DNA from: Bacillota bacterium
GTDB lineage: Bacteria; Bacillota; Clostridia; Lachnospirales; Lachnospiraceae
Assembly (NCBI GenBank): GCA_023409535.1
Contig: JAEYGZ010000038.1
Span: forward strand, 62,001 to 126,000
Direction of reading: 5' to 3'
Length of the DNA: 64,000 nucleotides
The number at the start of each line of letters is the position of its first letter. Within the stretch, counting starts at the first letter, position 1. The notes beneath the pieces are model-generated. The model was not told the DNA's origin. It worked only from the letters and a program-made list of their open reading frames with translations, and did no database searches. The position numbers were made by a program, and so were the translations under genes. Positions 24,975 through 33,467 of the stretch are shown piece by piece.

Positions 24975-27149
24975 ATGAATATTTTATTAAAGGCATTTCG
25001 CGAGATTCTGTATCTCGGAGTGATTTCCAGCATTATGATTGTGCTTATCCTGCTGATTAAAAAGCTGTTTGGCAGGACGATAAGCCCCAAATGGCATTAT
25101 TATATCTGGCTGCTGTTGCTTGTGCGGCTTCTGCTTCCGTTTACACCGCAAAGCTCTCTGAGTGCACTTAACTTATTTTACATAGGGGCGCAGCAATTGA
25201 ATCTGCCGGCAGATATAATCCTCGCTCCCATCCTGGATAATACGGAAAATGTTAATCAACCTGAGGCAGGTTCCCCTGAATTTCCTGTAACCGCTGCGGA
25301 TACCGGTAATCCCGGCAGCACGGCTGCAGGCACGGCAAATGCAGGCTCCGCCGGTACAACGAATACCTATAATACAGGAAATGCGGCTGATTCAGCTGCA
25401 ACCGATATAACCGGTCCGCCTGCTTCCTCCAATCCGGGCGATACAGCCTCTGCCGGTGGCAGCGGGCAGTCAAAGCCTGTGCTTATTATGACGGTATCAG
25501 CAATTTTATGGTTGTCAGGCATGCTTTTGCTGGCCGTTTATACCATTTACATCAATATTATTTTTGCGCTTAAGGTAAGAAAAAATTACAAGCCATTACA
25601 CGATCCCAGAGTGAATGAAATTCTCAGGGAGTGCAGGCGTATCGTGGGAATACGGAAGAATATCCCGTTATACACCGCAAAAAGATCCAGAACACCTTCC
25701 CTTTATTCCTCCTTCCGTACGAAAATCCTGGTATCGGAAGCATATCTGGAACAACTGAGCGATCAGGAAATAAAATATGTCTTCCTTCATGAATTGTCAC
25801 ATTATAAGAGAAAAGATATCGCTGTCAACTGGATTTTAACTATTTTGCAGATCGTCTATTTTTTCAATCCGCTCATATGGCTTGCTTTTTATAAGATCCA
25901 TGAAGACTGTGAGATTTCCTGCGACGCGGAAGCTTTGAAATATCTCAGGGAAGAGGAATATCAGGAATATGGAAGTACCGTAATAAAGCTGATCAAATTA
26001 TTTTCAGAATCTAACTTCATACCGGTTACCGCCGGATTATGGAAGCATAAGTCAAACTATAAAAGGAGAATTATCATGATTACAAAATATAGGAAAACCA
26101 AATGGCCAAGCACGTTATTAACGATAGCTCTTATTTTGATCGTCGGCCTGATCGGTTTAACCGGCTGTAAAAAGACGGATACGGATACCAGTACGGATAA
26201 CGCAGGGGGTATCACCGATGCTGATAACAACACGGACATAACAGGAACAGCTACACCTACGCCCGAGGTTACGGAAGCTCCGGTAAGCGATGGGACCTCT
26301 GACCAGAGCAAGCTTACAGAATTGGCAGGACTTCTGGGTCTAAGTAAGAATGAGCTGATCAACAAGCTGGGTGATACCTATAATCCGGTGGATGAAGGCG
26401 GTCTTGAATTTACAAATCCGGGAATCAGAGTCTGGTTTGATGACAAGAGCATTACAAATCAGGTATATACAGATAAATCAGACATAGATTTTAACGGCGC
26501 CAAAATCGGAGACAATATAAGCAGCTTTAAAAACGTGTTTGGTAGCACTTTGAGCGATAGCAGCGGGAATGCGTTTTTCAAATATGATGACCGCATTTTA
26601 TCCGTATTTTATGATACAGGCAATGAGACGGTATACGCTGTATACCTGTTATCAGAGGAGCTGGCTCCGCTTCCTCAGGGAAATAACGAAACCGCTCCTG
26701 TACCGGCCCAGGAGGATCCGTCTTCAACGCTGCTCCCCGATGTTCCCTCCCCATCTCAGAGCAAGGAAACCTTCTTCGGAGACTGGGTGATTGACCGGGT
26801 TGCCGCATATGGCTCCGCCGGAACCTATAGCAAGGAGACCGCAGAAGAGTTGATCGGCAAAAGCCTGAGCTTTTCAGCGGACAGTGCCACCTGCTTTGGT
26901 GACCAGCCGTCCTATCTGGAAGAAACCGCCAAAAACCCGGCCTATGTAACCACCGATATTTCCGGCAGCGATTTTATCACCAACTACCGCATGACCCTGA
27001 ATAAATTAGGCATAACCGCAGATTCTGTTACCCAGGTATCAGCATCCGACTCTGAGGGTAACGGCTGTACCTTCCTGGTAAAGGATGATAATACCCTGAT
27101 CGTAATCGGCGGAGGCACTTATTTTGAACTGGTAAGGAAGGCCGAATAA
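24975..27149 (+). CDS. M56 (BlaR1/MecR1-like) membrane metalloprotease with unusual outer domains
   Basis: The 724-residue protein has TM helices at about 12-32, 38-58, 165-190 and 285-305 and the zinc site HELSH near residue 272. A stretch at about 95-160 is low-complexity Ala/Gly/Thr/Asn-rich. After a further TM segment with a Cys (IGLTGCKK, about 395), a linker leads to two outer domains of about 120 residues each: one with GLSKNELINKLG and AKIGDNISSF, the other a lipocalin-like FFGDWVIDRVAAYG. The penicillin-binding sensor domain of true BlaR1 is absent, so the signal is probably not a beta-lactam. Confidence 0.88.
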   Translation: MNILLKAFREILYLGVISSIMIVLILLIKKLFGRTISPKWHYYIWLLLLVRLLLPFTPQSSLSALNLFYIGAQQLNLPADIILAPILDNTENVNQPEAGSPEFPVTAADTGNPGSTAAGTANAGSAGTTNTYNTGNAADSAATDITGPPASSNPGDTASAGGSGQSKPVLIMTVSAILWLSGMLLLAVYTIYINIIFALKVRKNYKPLHDPRVNEILRECRRIVGIRKNIPLYTAKRSRTPSLYSSFRTKILVSEAYLEQLSDQEIKYVFLHELSHYKRKDIAVNWILTILQIVYFFNPLIWLAFYKIHEDCEISCDAEALKYLREEEYQEYGSTVIKLIKLFSESNFIPVTAGLWKHKSNYKRRIIMITKYRKTKWPSTLLTIALILIVGLIGLTGCKKTDTDTSTDNAGGITDADNNTDITGTATPTPEVTEAPVSDGTSDQSKLTELAGLLGLSKNELINKLGDTYNPVDEGGLEFTNPGIRVWFDDKSITNQVYTDKSDIDFNGAKIGDNISSFKNVFGSTLSDSSGNAFFKYDDRILSVFYDTGNETVYAVYLLSEELAPLPQGNNETAPVPAQEDPSSTLLPDVPSPSQSKETFFGDWVIDRVAAYGSAGTYSKETAEELIGKSLSFSADSATCFGDQPSYLEETAKNPAYVTTDISGSDFITNYRMTLNKLGITADSVTQVSASDSEGNGCTFLVKDDNTLIVIGGGTYFELVRKAE

Positions 27150-27168
27150 CTGATTTGATCTCCGCCAA

Positions 27169-27228
27169 GGAGTTGTTGAAAAATAAAGCATCGGTTTATT
27201 GATGCTATTTTTCAACAGCTCCTTTTTT
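27169..27228 (+). terminator. Terminator of the blaI-M56 operon
   Basis: GGAGTTGTTGAAAAATA pairs with TATTTTTCAACAGCTCC (one G-T pair), with a smaller inner AGCATC/GATGCT stem, then TTTTTT. Confidence 0.85.
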
Positions 27229-27313
27229 GGTTTTACTTGCGAAACCCTTGTACCCGGTGGTAGAATATGAGAAACAAAAGAAACAGCATTTTCATAAATG
27301 CAGGAGGTTCTTC

Positions 27314-27781
27314 ATGGACGGGAAGGAATTAAAACAGACTCTTCGCAGGCTTAAAAGGCAGGAATTAATGCTCCGATATGGTTTTGCGAAGGAATATATC
27401 AACCGCAATATCTCCTCCCATGTCCTGGACACCCTTCCGCTGGTCTGGAAGGAATTCTTCGATTTAAGCAATTCAAACCCAAAGGCCCGCTATTCCTTCA
27501 GCACACTGGTGAAGATGGATAAGGAACAGGTTAAGCAGGTAATCGGGGAATACTGGTTTACCTTCTACTACAAAATATACTGTGAAAATACAATGCAAGC
27601 CGGTGGGTTTCCGGCTCCGGAGCTGTTATCCTACCTCGGGCTGCCCTTTGATGCGGATCACACGGCGGTGAAAAAGAGGTTTCGGGAGCTCTATAAGACT
27701 TGTCATCCCGATGAGGGCGGCAATGCCGATCAATTTATCGAGCTGATGAAAATGCGTGATAAGTATGACCTCCCAAGATAG
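27314..27781 (+). CDS. J-domain-like protein
   Basis: The 155-residue protein ends in a J-domain-like segment: LLSYLGLPFDADHTAVKKRF, RELYKTCHPDEGG with the HPD motif near 133, and FIELMKMRDKY. The N-terminal 100 residues are helical and do not match a family I can name. J domains stimulate an Hsp70. I chose the ATG at 27314 because AGGAGG lies 6 bases upstream; the frame is open earlier (27227) but without a site. Confidence 0.75.
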   Translation: MDGKELKQTLRRLKRQELMLRYGFAKEYINRNISSHVLDTLPLVWKEFFDLSNSNPKARYSFSTLVKMDKEQVKQVIGEYWFTFYYKIYCENTMQAGGFPAPELLSYLGLPFDADHTAVKKRFRELYKTCHPDEGGNADQFIELMKMRDKYDLPR

Positions 27782-27966
27782 GCTCCCCGGATTGTGATCA
27801 AGAACAATACAGAACAATTTTTGAGTATTTAATTTATGAATTTTTTTTGATATAATATCTGTTATAAGAATCCAATTTACAGAAGATAAACAATAAGGTA
27901 TACATTTGAATTTTTAATTTATACCATTATATTCTGCGTGATTGGTTTATTTAGAAAGGAAGCCCT

Positions 27967-28094
27967 ATGAAATCTTTTAAAGCAACTGACCGGAAACTTA
28001 TCTCCGCGCAAGGACCACAAATAAATTAGTCGGCGACGCTTTGCTCGGAGGTCTGGTATTTAAAGTAGCTGGTGATAAGATACTGCCCGTTTGA
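27967..28094 (+). pseudogene. Possible frameshifted small gene
   Basis: An ATG at 27967, after AGAAAGGA, opens a 20-codon frame (MKSFKATDRKLISAQGPQIN). Overlapping in another frame, 28014-28094 reads NKLVGDALLGGLVFKVAGDK and ILPV. One indel would join them into about 44 residues. Other than this, 27782-28254 holds a promoter-like T-rich stretch near 27845 and the terminator at 28178. Confidence 0.3.
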
Positions 28095-28177
28095 CCTCAA
28101 TATACCTTGACGGTCTTATTTGTATACTCTTTTCATCAGGTTATTTTATTAGATCGGATAAGGATAATTATTTTATT

Positions 28178-28210
28178 CTGCTGCAGAGTTGACCCTGCCG
28201 CAGTTTTTTT
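28178..28210 (+). terminator. Rho-independent terminator
   Basis: CTGCTGCAG pairs with CTGCCGCAG (one mismatch), followed by seven T. Confidence 0.7.
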
Positions 28211-28254
28211 ATGGTCTTTGCTTCATCTATCATAATAAATAGAGGAGCAGAGAT

Positions 28255-28554
28255 ATGAAATATAGAAAAGCACAGAATATCTTACCTGATAAGCTGATTA
28301 AATTAATACAAGAATATGTTGATGGTGATTATTTATATATTCCCCGCAAGGATGGAAAACGGAAAACCTGGGGAGAGAAAAGCGGCACCAGAGCTCTGTT
28401 AAAGTCAAGGAACCTGGAAATCTATCAAAAATACCTGGACGGCAAGACGGCAGAGGAATTATCCATGGAATATTTTCTATCTGAGCAAAGTATCAGACGC
28501 ATTATAAGCTGTGTGAGAAGTTTAACCAAGAACAGTACAGAACCATTTGTGTAA
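28255..28554 (+). CDS. CD3324-type small helix-turn-helix protein
   Basis: The 99-residue protein has YVDGDYLYIPRK near residue 25, then SGTRALLKSRNLEIYQKYLDG and a C-terminal HTH (TAEELSMEYFLSEQSIRRII). This is the pattern of CD3324-type/Mor-like DNA-binding proteins common in clostridia. It is probably a regulator of unknown targets. GAGGAG lies 7 bases before the ATG. Confidence 0.85.
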   Translation: MKYRKAQNILPDKLIKLIQEYVDGDYLYIPRKDGKRKTWGEKSGTRALLKSRNLEIYQKYLDGKTAEELSMEYFLSEQSIRRIISCVRSLTKNSTEPFV

Positions 28555-28627
28555 TAGAATCCAACCCCCGGCTTATATATAATTATCTTGTAAACTTTCT
28601 TAATAAGCAGTAGAGGGGAATAATTTT

Positions 28628-28810
28628 ATGGCATTAAAACCACATAGAGGGAAGAGCTTATGGAACTTGCCGTCCCACGGCAGAGGCACATGTCCTTTAT
28701 GCAAAACAAAAAGAATTAAAGTTTTATACCCGCTGATTGCGGAAGACGGCGGTAAACTAACCGTATGTAAAAGATGCCGGGGCAAAAAGATTGCTTCCGC
28801 CGGATTGTAA
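28628..28810 (+). CDS. Small zinc-ribbon protein
   Basis: The 60-residue basic protein has two Cys pairs (CPLC near 22, CKRC near 48) that can bind one zinc, as in ribbon proteins that touch nucleic acid. It lies 73 bases after the CD3324-type gene on the same strand and is followed by a strong terminator. A purine-rich GAGGGG precedes the ATG. Function unknown. Confidence 0.75.
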   Translation: MALKPHRGKSLWNLPSHGRGTCPLCKTKRIKVLYPLIAEDGGKLTVCKRCRGKKIASAGL

Positions 28811-28816
28811 CCCCAA

Positions 28817-28849
28817 AAATAAAACAGCCCAGCGGGCTGTTTTATTTTT
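28817..28849. terminator. Bidirectional terminator between convergent genes
   Basis: AAAACAGCCC and GGGCTGTTTT form a perfect 10-bp stem with a 3-base loop and T/A-rich flanks. It separates the rightward zinc-ribbon gene from the leftward methyltransferase. Confidence 0.88.
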
Positions 28850-28885
28850 GCATTCAGAAGCTTCCCTTGCTTTACGGCAATATAT

Positions 28886-29704
28886 TCACTCTTTCTTTAA
28901 TACGGCGCACAGCGTATCTGCCTCACCGGTATATGGGTTGCCGCATACATCATCCAGGATGTCCTTGATCCGAAATCCGAAAGGCAATACCTCCTCAGCC
29001 AATGCTTCCTTCGTAAATACCGTATTCCAGATGATATACTCCTTAAGTTCATCCTCTGTAATTACAAGAGTTTGACCGGCTGTCACCGAATTATTCTCAT
29101 AGTAATAATCCCCTTCCAGACATAGATAAGGCTTACTGTTCCAAAAGCCTCCGTGCTCACAGAGCGACCATGCGGTATTATCCTGCTTGCCCTTTAGTGT
29201 TCTCTCCGTAAAAGCATCAAAAATAAAGAGTCCTCCCGGCTTCAACGCACGGTATACCCTGGTGAGCAATGCCTGCCGTTCGCTTAGGGTGAGCGCACCG
29301 TAATCACAGTAAATCAGTGTAATGGCATCAAAGGTATCTGTATCATCCAGCTCTAAATAGTTCTGATAGATATATTTTGTAAGATTGTCCTGCTCCCGGG
29401 CATAGCCGATGGAACGCCTGGAGTAATCGATGCCTGTCACATCATATCCCATATGGGAGAGACGCTTTGTATAGAGCCCCGGACCGCAGCCGATATCAAG
29501 TATCCTGCTGCCTTCCGGTATAATACTTCCAAGCCATTTGACAGAGCGTTCGATATCACTATGCCTGCGGCTTGCCGCTTCCCATTCCGGATTAAGGTGG
29601 GCCTCCAGCATTTGCTTTGAGATATGCTCATCATCCCAGAATAACTCGCTGCTCCGCTGCCACAGAACAGGCTTTTTTGCATGTGAAAATAATTGGTTTA
29701 CCAT
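28886..29704 (-). CDS. Class I SAM-dependent methyltransferase
   Basis: The 272-residue protein has the SAM motif ILDIGCGPGLYTKRL near residue 68, VTGIDYSRRSI near 90, DTFDAITLIYCDYG near 125 and LKPGGLFIFDAF near 155. It should methylate a small molecule. It sits upstream of nothing diagnostic; the leftward kinase gene is 37 bases away. Substrate unknown. Confidence 0.9.
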   Translation of the reverse strand: MVNQLFSHAKKPVLWQRSSELFWDDEHISKQMLEAHLNPEWEAASRRHSDIERSVKWLGSIIPEGSRILDIGCGPGLYTKRLSHMGYDVTGIDYSRRSIGYAREQDNLTKYIYQNYLELDDTDTFDAITLIYCDYGALTLSERQALLTRVYRALKPGGLFIFDAFTERTLKGKQDNTAWSLCEHGGFWNSKPYLCLEGDYYYENNSVTAGQTLVITEDELKEYIIWNTVFTKEALAEEVLPFGFRIKDILDDVCGNPYTGEADTLCAVLKKE

Positions 29705-29741
29705 ACCCTCTTCCTCCCCGGAATATCAATGTTTCAAAGTG

Positions 29742-30530
29742 CTATACTTGTAACCCGCATGCCGTAAGGTAGTTCAGGACCGTGTTGATTTCTTCCTTTT
29801 GGTCCCTGTTTAGTTCCGAAAGTCTGCCGGCACCGGTCACCATTAACCAATCTTCCAAGCTTTCCCTTTTCACTCCGATTTCCTTCAAATAAATATCGGC
29901 TGCTTGTCTTTTCATAGAAAGGCTTCTTTCCTTATCACCCAGCTCGGGCGGTACCGGGGTCATTTCCGTCAGATATACTGTCCTGGCGATATCCCCATAT
30001 TGATGTCCGTGACAGATATTCATAAAATCAATTATATAATACTTACCGTGGCTTACCATCACATTTCCGAAATGAAAATCCCCATGACAAAGACTGTCAC
30101 CCTCAGGCAGGGCGGCAAGCACTGCCAGGAGCTTTTCCTTACATTGCAGATTCAGTATATCTGTCCCCTCGATATTTCTCTTTAAAATATTCTTAAGACT
30201 TTCCGCTCCTTGGATGTTATGGGAAAGTATCCTTTTATGCAACGATGCCAGTATTGTTGCATATTTCTCGATATCCTCTTCACGCATAAGTATATCCAAG
30301 ATAGATTCTCCATCTACTCTGTCATAAATGATGCCATGCCTGTCATCGTATGTAATAAGCCCATGGCTCTTAGCAATGGGAAGGTCTCTATCCTTCAATA
30401 ACTGCGAATTATCAAACTCCTTACGTACGCTATCCTGTGGATAGCCGGTGTGAAACAGCTTAACGACCGTATTGTTTCCCCTTTCAAATACCTCGGCTGT
30501 ATTTCCCCTGCCTATCAGTTCTCCTATCAT
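29742..30530 (-). CDS. Aminoglycoside-phosphotransferase-like small-molecule kinase (TIGR02172 type)
   Basis: The 262-residue kinase has a nucleotide loop (IGRGNTAEVFERG), VVKLF with the ATP-binding lysine, catalytic HGDFHFGNVM near residue 150 and the metal-binding IDFMNICHG. This is the aminoglycoside/choline kinase fold. Family relatives are widespread in anaerobes; the substrate is unknown and resistance should not be assumed. It is in line with the methyltransferase downstream. Confidence 0.88.
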   Translation of the reverse strand: MIGELIGRGNTAEVFERGNNTVVKLFHTGYPQDSVRKEFDNSQLLKDRDLPIAKSHGLITYDDRHGIIYDRVDGESILDILMREEDIEKYATILASLHKRILSHNIQGAESLKNILKRNIEGTDILNLQCKEKLLAVLAALPEGDSLCHGDFHFGNVMVSHGKYYIIDFMNICHGHQYGDIARTVYLTEMTPVPPELGDKERSLSMKRQAADIYLKEIGVKRESLEDWLMVTGAGRLSELNRDQKEEINTVLNYLTACGLQV

Positions 30531-30763
30531 TTATTCCCCCCCGTTTCATATCCTGGTCTATTACCTTTTTATTTCATATGGATGCTTTTGTCAATAGCTT
30601 CCTGCGTAATTATAAGCAAAGAAACGATTTCTTTTATTCTGACAGCCTTGACTATCTATGATATCGGGGTACCCATACCCTTATTTTATACGCAAAGTAT
30701 GTCTGTTTGCGAGATTGCTATCATATTTATTAATAATTATGAAGCGTACGGACAGGTGAAACT

Positions 30764-31288
30764 ATGAATGCATCGCAGCAATCTATCCATAACACCTTCC
30801 TGGCTTTTGCGGACACGATTATTCCGCGTACGCCCGGGCTTGCGGAGGAATACGGCAGAATACAGTTATACGGAGCTGTGGATTTATATATAGATGAGTA
30901 TCTGATCATGTCCCTGAACTCTACGGAGGTACCTTTGACAGAGCCCATCGTTGAAACACTGGATATCGCTGCAGTACAGCTGGGAGGAAGCTCCTTTGCA
31001 TCGCTTAGCTACAATGACCGCCTGCGCGCACTGAATCTGCTGACACAATCAGATATCGATCCTGCGCTGTTGCCTGCACCCTTCACAGGCAATCTCGGTT
31101 ATGAGCAATATACCATTGGATACCTGATCAGGCTGGTCTTTCTTGGGTATTATTCGGAGTGGTCCGGATACGGTTCTACACGCCTGGCTCCACCGGAGCA
31201 GCGTACCTTGGAGTATTTTCCGGTCAGCTGGCAGCAGATCGGATATCCCGGGCCCAGCCTTGGCTACCGGGTACAGTTGGAAGCATAA
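30764..31288 (+). CDS. Small partner of a GMC oxidoreductase (gluconate 2-dehydrogenase subunit 3/DUF5987 type)
   Basis: The 174-residue protein has FLAFADTIIPRTPGLAEEYG at its start and VFLGYYSEWSGYGSTRL near residue 125. The oxidoreductase begins 36 bases downstream, so they form an operon. Related small subunits help the flavin subunit fold or reach the membrane. No Tat or Sec signal is visible here, so this pair probably works in the cytoplasm. AGGTGA is just upstream of the ATG. Confidence 0.8.
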   Translation: MNASQQSIHNTFLAFADTIIPRTPGLAEEYGRIQLYGAVDLYIDEYLIMSLNSTEVPLTEPIVETLDIAAVQLGGSSFASLSYNDRLRALNLLTQSDIDPALLPAPFTGNLGYEQYTIGYLIRLVFLGYYSEWSGYGSTRLAPPEQRTLEYFPVSWQQIGYPGPSLGYRVQLEA

Positions 31289-31324
31289 CGTCGTGCCACC
31301 CAGCGTGGCGGAATGGAGTTATTT

Positions 31325-33040
31325 ATGAATCAAACAGCTGCTGATGTAATCATCATTGGCGCCGGAGCCGGCGGCTCTGTTGCAGCAAGGGAACTTGGAG
31401 AAAAGGGATTCAAGGTACTGGTATTGGAGGCAGGGCCATGGTACGGTAATTCAAAATGGCCTGATCCCAATCAGAATCCCGGGGCAATGGGCAGCTCAAG
31501 CTACGAGGATCTGTCCATTGATGTACTAAAGGAAAGCTTTACGGATTATGAAGATGCGATGAACGATTTTGTATCCGGCAGATTCCGCTGGGGACCGGCA
31601 GACCGGAATCACCCGCCCTGGACCAGAATAATCCCAAAAGACGGTTATACCTCCCAGGTTGCGGGTGTGGGAGGAAGTACGCTCCATTACTTCGCCAACT
31701 CTCCCAGGGCATTCCCGGTGAGCGTTGATAATATCTGGCCTATCTCTTATGAGGAGCTTGTACCTTATTATGAGAAGGTGGAGCAGCGATTGCCGGTGCA
31801 TCCTGCTCCTACTACGGAAAAAGAAGCTATGTTTCAATACGGCTTGCAGCTTGCCGGATGGCAGCTGATCGATACTCCGGATGTTACCGCTTCAGGATAC
31901 CGGCCGCAGCCCAATGCAATTTTACGGGTAAATCCGCTGCTTGACGATCTGAATTTTGATCTGCAGACCAACCGCATTGTAGGCTGCACCTTAAGAGGAC
32001 ATTGTGTCAATGGCTGTCATATCGGACCGATGGTAGAAGCAGTTGCCAAGAGGTCAACCTTTGCCAGCTATATACCTCCGGCCTTAAGAACAGGAAACGT
32101 TGAAATCAGACCCAATCTCTTTGTTACCCGAATATTGACAGAAGAGGATTCCGTGGAAGGACTGCGCGCCGCAGGTGTGATTTATCGAAATACCTGGACC
32201 GGAGAAACCGGAGAATTAAGAGCCAGCGTAATCGTTATGGCAGCCGGGGGCATTGAGACACCCAGACTGTGGCTGAATTCCGATCTGCCCGACAACGGCT
32301 GGGTTGGTAAAGGATTGACAAACCACTGGTTCGATTGTGTCACGGGGGTCTTTGATGAACGGGTATTGCTTGATACGCTGGGCATCTCCGAAATCAGACC
32401 GTTTGTCGGACAGAACGGCGGAGGCTCAAGGCTTGATATACCCGGCCTTGGTTCTCTGGAAACCTTCGGAACCAGCCCCGGGTTGTTCTCCTCCTTTATC
32501 TATTCAACAAGCCAAAGCGGGTTTGCTGCCTTAAATCCACCGGACCCGGAGGCTCCCTGGGATATGGAAGGTATCCTTACCGGAGAGCCTCTGAAGGATA
32601 TCATGAGACAATATACCAGAACCATGAATATTCTTATCCTTTTGGATGATGATGTGAACCCTGATAACTCCATCACACTCGACCCTGAGCTGGCAGATGA
32701 AAATGGCTACTTGCCGGTAATCAATTATAAACCCGGTTCAGAGGATATACAAAGAAGAGAGCAGCTCGCCGTAATTTCTGCCAATATCTTAAGAAAAGCC
32801 GGTGCAAAGACAATCCACCGGTCTAACTTGCCGCCGGGCATTTTCTATCACATCATGTCCACCATGCGTATGGGATATGTAACGGATGCCAATTGTGAGG
32901 CAAATCAGGTAAAGAGGTTATATATTGCAGACAGCAGTGTATTATGTAATAGTATCGGCGGCCCTAATCCCACCCTCACCATTCAGGCACTTGCTACCCG
33001 AACCGCGGAGAAGCTTGCAGATAAGTACTTTGGAATATAA
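31325..33040 (+). CDS. GMC-family flavin oxidoreductase
   Basis: The 571-residue enzyme opens with the FAD motif IIIGAGAGGSVAARELG. Near 108-120 is VAGVGGSTLHYFANSPR (GMC signature). The C-terminus has the catalytic His in YHIMSTMRMG and the GGPNPTLTIQALATR block. It oxidises an alcohol or sugar carbon. Internal cysteines (GHCVNGCHIG) resemble those of three-subunit sugar dehydrogenases. The ATG at 31325 is 6 bases after GGAG. The acceptor and substrate are unknown; a GMC enzyme in an anaerobe suggests a quinone or another carrier instead of oxygen. Confidence 0.9.
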   Translation: MNQTAADVIIIGAGAGGSVAARELGEKGFKVLVLEAGPWYGNSKWPDPNQNPGAMGSSSYEDLSIDVLKESFTDYEDAMNDFVSGRFRWGPADRNHPPWTRIIPKDGYTSQVAGVGGSTLHYFANSPRAFPVSVDNIWPISYEELVPYYEKVEQRLPVHPAPTTEKEAMFQYGLQLAGWQLIDTPDVTASGYRPQPNAILRVNPLLDDLNFDLQTNRIVGCTLRGHCVNGCHIGPMVEAVAKRSTFASYIPPALRTGNVEIRPNLFVTRILTEEDSVEGLRAAGVIYRNTWTGETGELRASVIVMAAGGIETPRLWLNSDLPDNGWVGKGLTNHWFDCVTGVFDERVLLDTLGISEIRPFVGQNGGGSRLDIPGLGSLETFGTSPGLFSSFIYSTSQSGFAALNPPDPEAPWDMEGILTGEPLKDIMRQYTRTMNILILLDDDVNPDNSITLDPELADENGYLPVINYKPGSEDIQRREQLAVISANILRKAGAKTIHRSNLPPGIFYHIMSTMRMGYVTDANCEANQVKRLYIADSSVLCNSIGGPNPTLTIQALATRTAEKLADKYFGI

Positions 33041-33110
33041 GCTATAAACAGGGAGCTGCTGCGTGAACTGCTCCTCGTCAAGTAGACAGTTATAAAAATA
33101 AAAATCTTTT

Positions 33111-33142
33111 CTGCCAGTAGATGTAACCTTCTGGCAGTTTTT
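33111..33142 (+). terminator. Terminator of the GMC operon
   Basis: CTGCCAG pairs with CTGGCAG, then TTTTT. Confidence 0.75.
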
Positions 33143-33226
33143 ATGCACTTGTAAATAATTTTCATATTTCTCTATAGGTGTTAATACACGTCCAAAGTAT
33201 GTCAAGAGTAGCACTAAGATGCCTGA

Positions 33227-33406
33227 GACTTTTGTTTTCCCCGATTGTCTCTTAATGCTTCCACCTCCGTAAGCTTCATATTTAACAGTATAGCTACATG
33301 CTTGCTGATAGGCTACTTGATATTTTTCAAATTTTTCTGCGTAATTACGCTCATGTGCTATACAATACTGCATGATTTCAGCTCGTTCATCAAGAGTTTC
33401 TAAAAA
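33227..33406 (-). pseudogene. Decayed IS3-type transposase helix-turn-helix fragment
   Basis: In the minus frame, about 60 codons read like the N-terminal HTH of an IS3/IS150-type transposase: LDERAEIMQYCIAHERNYAE, KYQVAYQQACSYTVKYE, then GGGSIKRQSGKTK. No start, no rest of orfA and no orfB are present, and the frame runs into the promoter of the regulator to its right. It fills most of the gap between the GMC operon and the two-component system (33041-33467). Confidence 0.65.
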
Positions 33407-33416
33407 AATAAAATCT

Positions 33417-33456
33417 GATACAAATAAGATACAACTTTGATGTATTCTTATATAAG
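33417..33456 (+). promoter_or_regulatory. Probable regulator-binding direct repeat and promoter
   Basis: GATACAA (33417-33423) and GATACAA (33428-33434) are 11 bases apart, one helical turn, as for OmpR/PhoB-type regulators. The second runs into CTTTGAT, then a TATAAG-like -10 near 33451. An almost identical arrangement lies at 36469-36511. Confidence 0.65.
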
Positions 33457-33467
33457 AGGTGATAAGA

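Noticed and set aside
24975..27149. A beta-lactam sensor BlaR1
   Set aside because: The protease core and repressor fit, but no penicillin-binding motifs (SxxK, SxN, KTG) in a sensor domain were found, and no beta-lactamase gene is near.
30600..30763. A MerR-type promoter near TTGACTATC before the GMC operon
   Set aside because: No clear dyad with the long spacer, and no MerR gene nearby.
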